Part shown: piece after piece, positions 1-4,632 of the stretch
Layout of the letters: each line of letters begins with the position of its first letter
How positions within the stretch are numbered: the first letter of the stretch is position 1
DNA from: an uncultured Chitinophagaceae bacterium
Lineage (GTDB): Bacteria; Bacteroidota; Bacteroidia; Chitinophagales; Chitinophagaceae
Assembly: GCA_937900675.1 (NCBI GenBank)
Contig: CALCEA010000003.1
Span: forward strand, 1 to 15,093
Direction of reading: 5' to 3'
DNA: 15,093 bases
Program-made: the position numbers and the translations under genes
The notes under the pieces: model-generated
Database searches by the model: none
Seen by the model: only the letters and a program-made list of their open reading frames with translations
Told to the model about the DNA's origin: nothing

Positions 1-129
1 TTAATCAAGAACAGTAAGTTCTCTAAAGGTGAATCACCAGATTTCGGAAAAGTATTTACTGGACATATTGGATTGCAAGATCATGGCAATCAAGTATGGT
101 ATAGAAATATTCGTATTCAAAGATTATAA
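1..129 (+). CDS. DUF1080 (3-keto-disaccharide hydrolase-like) protein, C-terminal end only
   Basis: The first 42 codons of the window are open in frame 1 and end at TAA 127-129; the gene starts upstream of the window. The tail reads GHIGLQDHG followed by VWYRNIRI, the usual ending of DUF1080 domains (a concanavalin-like sandwich fold named for 3-keto-disaccharide hydrolases), where a Gly-x-Ile-x-Leu-Gln-x-His strand is followed by a Trp/Phe-x-Arg-Asn-Ile strand. These proteins are common and often multicopy in Bacteroidota and are usually exported to act on sugars. Signal peptide and other domains cannot be seen here. The tadA start follows after 5 bp, so the two may be cotranscribed although their functions are unrelated. 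The family call rests on the tail motif only. Confidence 0.75.
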   Translation, partial: LIKNSKFSKGESPDFGKVFTGHIGLQDHGNQVWYRNIRIQRL

Positions 130-134
130 TTTAC

Positions 135-575
135 ATGACTGTAGATCATGAATCATTCATGCGTCAGGCCCTCGTGCAAGCACAGAGGGCCTTTGACGTT
201 GATGAAGTACCTGTTGGTGCAGTAGTGGTAATGCATGGAAAGATTATTGCCAAAGCATACAACCAAGTACAGTTACTCAAAGATGTAACTGCACACGCAG
301 AAATTTTAGCCATCACCAGTGCCTGCGAACAATTACAAGAAAAGTATTTAACAGAAGCAACCTTATATGTAACACTCGAACCCTGTTTGATGTGTGCAGG
401 TGCATTGTATTGGAACAAAATAGGCCATATCGTTTTTGGCGCTTCAGACGATAAAAACAGCTACCGTAGAGTTAGCGAAAAAAATCCCTTCCATCCCTCC
501 ACCACCCTCACTGGTGGCATACTCGCCGCAGAGTGCTCTGCTCTAATGTCTGATTTTTTCAAAGCAAAGAGATAA
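135..575 (+). CDS. tadA: tRNA-specific adenosine deaminase TadA
   Basis: The 146-residue cytosolic enzyme is predicted to deaminate adenosine to inosine at the wobble position (A34) of tRNA-Arg(ACG), allowing one tRNA to read several Arg codons. The zinc deaminase signature is complete: H-A-E at residues 54-56, giving the zinc-binding His54 and the proton-shuttling Glu56, and P-C-L-M-C at 83-87, giving zinc ligands Cys84 and Cys87. The preceding E-V-P-V-G-A segment at 24-29 is typical of TadA and of related cytosine and guanine deaminases. Length fits the family (about 150-170 residues). The ATG lies 5 bp after the upstream stop, so no separate promoter is likely. Guanine deaminase is the main alternative, but the PCLMC spacing, the C-terminal part and the length favour TadA. 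Confidence 0.93.
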   Translation: MTVDHESFMRQALVQAQRAFDVDEVPVGAVVVMHGKIIAKAYNQVQLLKDVTAHAEILAITSACEQLQEKYLTEATLYVTLEPCLMCAGALYWNKIGHIVFGASDDKNSYRRVSEKNPFHPSTTLTGGILAAECSALMSDFFKAKR

Positions 576-674
576 TCATCTTTAAAATAAATGGGTCGTT
601 GATAGCAACCCCTCGGCCTCTCGCTGCACGAACAGATATCGGCCTCGGGATTCTATCTCCGCCCCTCCTAATCT

Positions 675-856
675 TTTGATCTGCTTTACTTCTTAATTTT
701 TAGACTTAATCCTTCTTAAAATGGAATAAGAGTAAAGAATAAATACTATTCCGAGCGAGCATTCGTTCTTGCGAGCTGCGAGTGAGGGATAGGTATTTAT
801 TCTTTTTTTGGAGCGATATTACTAATTAAGAAAAAATAAGAAGTAAGCAGAGCAAA
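675..856. repeat. Nested imperfect inverted repeat (about 180 bp)
   Basis: Two sets of arms face each other. The outer arms, 675-710 and 825-856, match over about 30 positions when one is reverse-complemented, with two substitutions, a 1-base gap and a 3-base gap (shared core CTGC, TTACTTCTTA, CTTAAT). The inner arms, 734-746 (AAAGAATAAATAC) and 793-805, are perfectly complementary over 13 bp; after a one-base bulge they continue as 746-752 against 786-792 with one G-T wobble. The apex at 753-785 is GC-rich and repeats GCGAG three times. No target-site duplication is obvious. It could be the remains of a small mobile repeat (MITE- or REP-like), a transcribed long hairpin, or a terminator for tadA. 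Which of these it is cannot be settled here. Confidence 0.7.
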
Positions 857-872
857 TGCGCACAAAGGGGTG

Positions 873-880
873 TAATTTTG
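873..880 (+). promoter_or_regulatory. Possible -7 promoter element for sodA
   Basis: TAATTTTG matches the Bacteroidota -7 consensus TAnnTTTG and lies 33 bp before the sodA ATG, which would leave a leader of about 25-30 nt. No convincing TTG -33 element is seen at the expected distance upstream (about 848-855), so this is a half-match only. Confidence 0.35.
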
Positions 881-913
881 TGATATCAATTAGAAACAAA
901 AAATCAGAAAAAT

Positions 914-1519
914 ATGTCATTTACTTTACCAGCGTTACCATACGCACACGAAGCATTAGAACCACATTTTGATACCTTGACTATGCAAATTCATCATGGC
1001 AAGCATCATCAAGCATATGTAGACAATTTAAACAAAGCCGTTGCTGGAACTCCTAACGAAGGCAAGAGCTTGGAAGAATTAGTAGCAGTTGCTGGTACTA
1101 TTAGTCCAGCAGTAAGAAACAATGGTGGTGGCCATTGGAACCATACATTCTTTTGGAACAGTTTAGCGCCTAATGCAGGTGGTGCCCCAACAGGTGCTTT
1201 GGCAGATGCGATCAATGCTACCTTCGGAAGCTTTGATGCATTCAAAGAAAAATTTGCAAATGCAGGTATGACAAGATTCGGATCTGGTTGGGCATGGTTG
1301 ATTGTAAAAGACGGGAAATTAGAAGTAAGTTCTACTCCTAATCAAGACAATCCATTAATGGATGTTGCTGAAGTAAAAGGTACTCCATTATTAGGTGCAG
1401 ATGTTTGGGAACATGCATACTATTTAAAATATCAAAACAGAAGAGCTGATTATTTAGCAGCATTCTGGAATATAGTGAATTGGACAGTAGTAGCTGAAAG
1501 ATTCGCAGCAGCAAAATAA
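914..1519 (+). CDS. sodA: Superoxide dismutase, Mn-type (Fe/Mn family)
   Basis: The 201-residue protein converts superoxide to oxygen and hydrogen peroxide; it has no signal peptide, so it is expected to be cytosolic. All four metal ligands are present: His27 in the N-terminal helical domain, His77 in the H-W-N-H-T-F-F-W segment, and Asp163 and His167 in D-V-W-E-H-A-Y-Y. Metal preference can be guessed from the second-shell glutamine: Gly73 sits where Fe enzymes carry Gln, and Gln144 (N-Q-D-N-P) sits where Mn enzymes carry it. That points to Mn or cambialistic use rather than strict Fe. Length is normal. The gene has its own likely promoter at 873-880 and ends 1 bp from the opposing yidD stop, so transcripts of the two must overlap unless they end inside coding sequence. 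Confidence 0.95.
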   Translation: MSFTLPALPYAHEALEPHFDTLTMQIHHGKHHQAYVDNLNKAVAGTPNEGKSLEELVAVAGTISPAVRNNGGGHWNHTFFWNSLAPNAGGAPTGALADAINATFGSFDAFKEKFANAGMTRFGSGWAWLIVKDGKLEVSSTPNQDNPLMDVAEVKGTPLLGADVWEHAYYLKYQNRRADYLAAFWNIVNWTVVAERFAAAK

Positions 1520-1520
1520 A

Positions 1521-1754
1521 TTAAGGAACGGGGTCGTAACCATGACCGCCGCCTGGATGACATCTACTTAATCGTTTGGCCCCTAGAAAGATACCTTTTA
1601 TGGGGCCATACTTTTTTATAGCATCCATAGTATACTGTGAACAGGTTGGCGTAAATCTGCACTTACTTCCTCCTAAATAAGGAGAAAGTACATATTGATA
1701 AAATTTAATCAATACTACAAAAGGGAAAGCAATTATTTTTTTTAGTAATTCCAT
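1521..1754 (-). CDS. yidD: Membrane protein insertion efficiency factor YidD
   Basis: This 77-residue protein belongs to the YidD family (formerly DUF37, 'haemolytic' domain), which assists YidC-dependent insertion of inner membrane proteins from the cytosolic face. The family pattern is clear: a hydrophobic, amphipathic N-terminus (1-25), Y-Q-Y-V-L-S-P-Y-L-G, then C-R-F-x-P-T-C-S-Y/Q-Y around residues 32-41, a helical segment, and the C-H-P-G-G-G-H-G-Y-D-P-V-P ending. The three conserved cysteines are present. The ATG follows directly on the rnpA stop with no bases between, which suggests translational coupling, and the rnpA-yidD pairing is the common one in bacteria. No yidC follows here; the opposing sodA begins 1 bp beyond its stop. 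Confidence 0.95.
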   Translation of the reverse strand: MELLKKIIAFPFVVLIKFYQYVLSPYLGGSKCRFTPTCSQYTMDAIKKYGPIKGIFLGAKRLSRCHPGGGHGYDPVP

Positions 1755-2159
1755 TTAGGATGGACTAGTTGAATTAATTTTTTCAGAAAGTCTACTCAGC
1801 AACTGTTTAATTTTTTCTTGAATCTCTTTTTGAGAAATCACTGTTGCGTCAGTATACAAGAAAAATAAATTAACACGAAGCTTATTTAATGCAGAAGCTG
1901 AAGATGCTACAAAATCAGGTCTTTCCAATCTAAATCCTTCTCTTAACAAACGCTTTACTCTATTACGAGTAACTGCTTTTCTAAAAGTTCTACTTGGTGC
2001 GCCTACCCCAGTTTGTAAACTAGCAGGCTCAATGGACTCAATGGTATAAATTAATTTAATTGGGAAAGCATTCATAGATTGCCCCTTAGCAAACAAGAAT
2101 TGTGTTTGCTTTCTACTTTTAAGTTTATCCTTTTTTTGAAAAGTAAATTGAGAAGACAA
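1755..2159 (-). CDS. rnpA: Ribonuclease P protein component RnpA
   Basis: RnpA is the small basic protein that binds RNase P RNA and helps it cleave 5' leaders from pre-tRNAs. The 134-residue product has the diagnostic R-N-R motif at 65-67 within A-V-T-R-N-R-V-K-R-L-L-R-E (62-74), and the F-x-F-x-K-x-x-x-L-K-S-R opening typical of the family (5-16). The start chosen is TTG at 2157-2159: an in-frame stop lies 9 bases upstream (2169-2171), no ATG occurs before residue 29, and the family's N-terminal motif needs this start. It lies 20 bp after the terminator that follows rpmH, so it depends on read-through or on a promoter inside that short space. yidD follows with no gap. Confidence 0.92.
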   Translation of the reverse strand: MSSQFTFQKKDKLKSRKQTQFLFAKGQSMNAFPIKLIYTIESIEPASLQTGVGAPSRTFRKAVTRNRVKRLLREGFRLERPDFVASSASALNKLRVNLFFLYTDATVISQKEIQEKIKQLLSRLSEKINSTSPS

Positions 2160-2179
2160 AGTATAGATTTAAGGGCATT

Positions 2180-2212
2180 AAAAAAGTCCTCCCGAAATAT
2201 CGAGAGGACTTT
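2180..2212 (-). terminator. Intrinsic terminator between rpmH and rnpA
   Basis: Read on the minus strand, a 9-bp perfect stem AAAGTCCTC/GAGGACTTT (arms at 2204-2212 and 2183-2191) is extended past one mismatch by three more pairs (TCG/CGA) around a 4-base loop. It is followed at once by six T (A run at 2180-2185). This is a textbook rho-independent terminator and closes the rpmH transcript. Confidence 0.88.
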
Positions 2213-2244
2213 AAAATTATCAATTTTCAGCTTTAGGTTTTAAA

Positions 2245-2400
2245 TTATTTTAAACCCTTCTCGCTTGATACAGTCAATTTCTTACGTCCTTTCTTACGGC
2301 GACTAGCTAATACTTTACGACCATTTGCTGATTCCATACGCTTACGGAAACCATGCACTGATTTACGACGACGTTTATGAGGTTGGAATGTACGTTTCAT
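2245..2400 (-). CDS. rpmH: 50S ribosomal protein L34
   Basis: A 51-residue, very basic protein begins at ATG 2398-2400 with MKRTFQPHKRRRKSVHGFRK, the near-universal L34 opening (K-R-T-F-Q-P-x-x-R-R-R), followed by R-M-x-x-x-x-G-R-K-V-L-x-x-R-R-x-K-G-R, which is also diagnostic. Its C-terminus extends a few residues beyond the classic 44-46-residue L34, as is common in Bacteroidota. It is a component of the large ribosomal subunit that contacts 23S rRNA. It has a leader of about 110 nt containing a hairpin (2418-2444) and a terminator directly downstream. It heads the rpmH-rnpA-yidD cluster. The usual neighbour dnaA is absent, and murI lies upstream. Confidence 0.97.
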   Translation of the reverse strand: MKRTFQPHKRRRKSVHGFRKRMESANGRKVLASRRKKGRKKLTVSSEKGLK

Positions 2401-2417
2401 ATTCTACTTTTTTTATC

Positions 2418-2444
2418 GGGTTATTAGGAATATTCCTATTGCCC
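2418..2444 (-). promoter_or_regulatory. Hairpin in the rpmH leader
   Basis: On the minus strand, a stem closed by GGG/CCC surrounds the exact palindrome TAGGAATATTCCTA, with one T-T mismatch, one G-T wobble and a bulged base. It lies 17 bp upstream of the rpmH start. No T run follows on the minus strand, so it is not a simple terminator. It may be a leader element controlling L34 translation, or a protein-binding palindrome; neither role can be shown from sequence alone. Confidence 0.5.
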
Positions 2445-2515
2445 TTGATGTTAATACTTTAGTTCTAAATCCGTTTCTAATAGCAGTCACCATACCACTA
2501 CCCGTGAAAGGACGG

Positions 2516-2523
2516 CAAAAATA
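2516..2523 (-). promoter_or_regulatory. Possible -7 promoter element for rpmH
   Basis: TATTTTTG on the minus strand fits the Bacteroidota -7 consensus TAnnTTTG. It lies between the murI stop and rpmH and would give a leader of about 110 nt. No clear TTG -33 box is visible upstream, so confidence is moderate to low. Confidence 0.4.
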
Positions 2524-2540
2524 GGGTATTTTTTGAATTT

Positions 2541-3362
2541 TTAAGCTAAATCTGTATGTTTTGCGGCAATTTTTTGGCCAAAGAACAAACTACCCTGCTG
2601 CTCAAATACCTGCTCATTATCGGTGGTAAAAAAGCTAATTTGGCCATTTTTACTACATTTTTGAGCTATTTCGGGGTGATTTTCTAGATAAAGGGCCAAA
2701 CTTTGGGCAACAATATCTCCCTGAGATATAAACTTCACTCCTTCTGGGGCATAGGCTTTAATCTTAGCCTCTAAAAGGGGATAATGGGTGCACGCCAATA
2801 AAACAGCGTCAATATGCTTAGACTGGCTAAAAAGCTGATCTAGGTATTTTTTAACAAAGAAGTCTGCCCCCTCGGAGTCAAATTCTCCATTTTCAATAAT
2901 GGGTACCCACATTGGACAAGCTTGCTGAAACACTTTGACCTCTGGAAAAAACTTAGCCATCTCTATTAAATAACTCTCACTTTGTACCGTACCTGTTGTA
3001 CCCATAATACCTACCTGCTTGCTCACAGAATAATTACCTAACACTTCACTGCTAGGTCTGATTACACCCAGCACCCTTTTATTGGGTGCCAATGTTGGAA
3101 GGTCTAATTGTTGAATATTTCTAAGTGCTTTTGCAGAAGCAGTATTACATGCAAGAATAACCAATTCACAACCTTGATCAAAAAACCACTTCACTGCTTC
3201 AAGAGTGTATTCGTATACTGTTTCAAAAGATCTCGTTCCGTATGGCGCACGTGCATTATCACCCAAATAGATATAATCATACTGAGGCAATTGCTTTTGC
3301 AAAGCTTTTAAAATGGTTAAACCACCATAACCACTATCAAAAACGCCAATCGGTGCAGCCAT
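2541..3362 (-). CDS. murI: Glutamate racemase
   Basis: MurI interconverts L- and D-glutamate in the cytosol, supplying D-Glu for the peptidoglycan stem peptide. The 273-residue protein has the family's N-terminal I-G-V-F-D-S-G-x-G-G motif (5-14) and the G-D-N-A-R-x-P-Y-G motif (34-42). Both catalytic cysteines are present: Cys72 in L-A-C-N-T-A-S-A and Cys191 in L-A-C-T-H-Y-P-L. Length is normal. The ATG is fixed by the N-terminal motif starting at residue 5. A strong terminator separates it from the skp genes upstream, so its expression needs read-through or a promoter in the 79-bp gap, where I see no convincing one. It sits at the end of an envelope gene block, which fits its role in cell-wall supply. 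Confidence 0.96.
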   Translation of the reverse strand: MAAPIGVFDSGYGGLTILKALQKQLPQYDYIYLGDNARAPYGTRSFETVYEYTLEAVKWFFDQGCELVILACNTASAKALRNIQQLDLPTLAPNKRVLGVIRPSSEVLGNYSVSKQVGIMGTTGTVQSESYLIEMAKFFPEVKVFQQACPMWVPIIENGEFDSEGADFFVKKYLDQLFSQSKHIDAVLLACTHYPLLEAKIKAYAPEGVKFISQGDIVAQSLALYLENHPEIAQKCSKNGQISFFTTDNEQVFEQQGSLFFGQKIAAKHTDLA

Positions 3363-3385
3363 AAAAATGTTTCGTTATGTAAAAC

Positions 3386-3418
3386 TAAGAACCTCGTTGC
3401 ATAACAACGAGGTTCTTA
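3386..3418 (-). terminator. Strong hairpin terminator after the skp genes
   Basis: A perfect 14-bp stem (arms 3386-3399 and 3405-3418, TAAGAACCTCGTTG and its complement) closes on a 5-base loop. On the minus strand it is followed by GTTTTAC, a short T run. It lies 23 bp past the second skp stop and before murI. Read on the plus strand it is flanked by A-rich sequence, so termination is expected mainly for minus-strand transcription. Confidence 0.8.
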
Positions 3419-3441
3419 CTAAAAATATTGTTTTGCTAGAA

Positions 3442-4050
3442 TTATCCTTTCTTAGCTGGAGCTGCTGTTTTAGCAGGAGCGCCGCCAGTAGCTGCTTTGA
3501 AAGCTTCTTCTACTTCTTTAGGTAAAGCTAACTTCAACTTCATTGCAACACGAATAGTTAAATTGTCTGCAATAGAAGGTTGAGCATATGGAGATAAAGA
3601 CTCAGCCTTCAACACCATAGTGTATTTATTTTCAGCAACTACTTCACTTAAAGCAGCAGCGATTTTTTGTCTGTAAGGCAACAATAAAGCTTCTTGCTTT
3701 TGTTGCATCATCTCTTGTTGATATTGTTGCCAGTTGATCAACTTATACTTTAACTGATTTAATTCATCAGTTGATAATTGTAAAGCTTTTGGTCTTTTAG
3801 CTAATTCAACAGAATCTTTTCTGTAGATGCTATCTTTTACTTGATAACTTTTTAAAGTATAGTTATACTCATCTTGTAAAGTATCTTTTGCATAAGATTG
3901 CAACACTGTATCTAATTTCTCTTGGATACCAGGGAATAAAGCAATTACGCTTTGGTCATCAAAATAACCAATTTTAACTTGTGCAGAAGCACTGTTAGTG
4001 AAAGAAGCAGCTAATAAAATGATGGCTGCAAATAAGAAACCTTTTTTCAT
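3442..4050 (-). CDS. OmpH/Skp-family periplasmic chaperone (second copy)
   Basis: The 202-residue protein begins with a clear signal peptide (1-23, cleavage after S-A-S-A before Q24), so it is exported to the periplasm. The mature part opens with K-I-G-Y-F-D, the Skp/OmpH first strand, followed by long charged and Gln-rich helices (about 45-150, with Q-Q-Y-Q-Q-E-M-M-Q-Q-K-Q-E-A) that form the tentacles of Skp trimers, then a return strand Y-T-M-V-L-K. Skp holds unfolded outer membrane proteins on their way to BamA. It ends in a low-complexity Ala/Pro/Lys tail (about 189-202) absent from the neighbouring copy. It lies 27 bp after the first skp gene and is closed by the terminator at 3386-3418. 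The paralogue pair directly downstream of bamA supports the call. Confidence 0.85.
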   Translation of the reverse strand: MKKGFLFAAIILLAASFTNSASAQVKIGYFDDQSVIALFPGIQEKLDTVLQSYAKDTLQDEYNYTLKSYQVKDSIYRKDSVELAKRPKALQLSTDELNQLKYKLINWQQYQQEMMQQKQEALLLPYRQKIAAALSEVVAENKYTMVLKAESLSPYAQPSIADNLTIRVAMKLKLALPKEVEEAFKAATGGAPAKTAAPAKKG

Positions 4051-4077
4051 TTGTCTATGTTTTGTGTTGTGTTATAC

Positions 4078-4602
4078 TTAATTATTAATGCCCAATTCTC
4101 TTAAAACATCGTCACTTTTATCAAGTTTTGGGTCAGCAAATATAATGGTTATTCCTTCACTTTTATCCAAAATGAAGTCATATGAACGAGCGATAGCCAT
4201 TTTTTGAACCACATTATACACTTTATCCTGAATGGGTTTCACTAATTTTTGACGCTCTTTGAATAAATCCCCCTCGTAGCCAAAGCGCTTTTTTTGTAAA
4301 TCTCTAAGCTCTTTTTCTTTTATAAATAGTTCATCCTCACGCTTTTTCTTCAAATCTTCGGACAACATAAACTGTTCAGCTTCATAGTTTTTGTACATTT
4401 TGTCCAATACCATTTGCTTCTCATCAATTTCTGATTGCCATTGATCACCTAAGGTTTTTAATTTTTTATCAGCTTCCTTATATTCTGGAATTTTGTCTAG
4501 AATATACTTAGTGTTAATCACTGCATAACGGCTTTGTGCTTGTACACCCAATACGGTGCAAACGGTCATTGCTACTAGTAAATAAAATTTCTTGAATTGC
4601 AT
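4078..4602 (-). CDS. OmpH/Skp-family periplasmic chaperone (first copy)
   Basis: This 174-residue protein has an N-terminal signal peptide (1-22, cleavage after V-Q-A before Q23). The mature chain starts with S-R-Y-A-V-I-N-T-K-Y-I-L, the family's first beta strand, followed by long Lys/Glu-rich coiled-coil helices (about 35-135) and a closing strand with Y-D-F-I-L-D-K. This is the normal Skp architecture: a small trimer-forming body with long helical arms that cage unfolded outer membrane proteins. The gene lies 30 bp downstream of bamA and 27 bp upstream of the second copy, the usual bamA-skp order. Its middle is more highly charged and less Gln-rich than the second copy, so the two have diverged and may hold different clients. 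Confidence 0.88.
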   Translation of the reverse strand: MQFKKFYLLVAMTVCTVLGVQAQSRYAVINTKYILDKIPEYKEADKKLKTLGDQWQSEIDEKQMVLDKMYKNYEAEQFMLSEDLKKKREDELFIKEKELRDLQKKRFGYEGDLFKERQKLVKPIQDKVYNVVQKMAIARSYDFILDKSEGITIIFADPKLDKSDDVLRELGINN

Positions 4603-4632
4603 TTTGAAAAATTTAAAATGAATTATTAAAAT

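Larger units (their letters stand above)
576..913. other. 338-bp gene-free gap with GC-rich block and palindromic element
   Basis: No credible reading frame was found here on either strand. From left to right the gap holds: a small bulged hairpin (about 593-612, GGG-tc-GTTG / CAAC-CCC, no T run, so a poor terminator); a visibly GC-rich block at about 606-665 in which TCGGCCTC occurs twice (613-620 and 639-646); a nested inverted repeat at 675-856 listed separately; and a probable promoter motif at 873-880 ahead of the superoxide dismutase gene. The mix of GC-rich islets in an AT-rich background is unlike the other intergenic spaces in this window. Confidence 0.7.

Noticed and set aside
164..418. 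84-codon minus-strand frame inside tadA
   Set aside because: Lies fully antisense to a well-supported gene, is Cys/Thr-rich without domain features, and has no operon context; it is a shadow frame.
593..612. Terminator for tadA
   Set aside because: A seven-pair bulged hairpin forms, but no T run follows on the plus strand, so it is not a convincing intrinsic terminator.
1009..1245. 78-codon minus-strand frame inside sodA
   Set aside because: Antisense to the superoxide dismutase, whose ligands and motifs are complete; no sign of independent coding.
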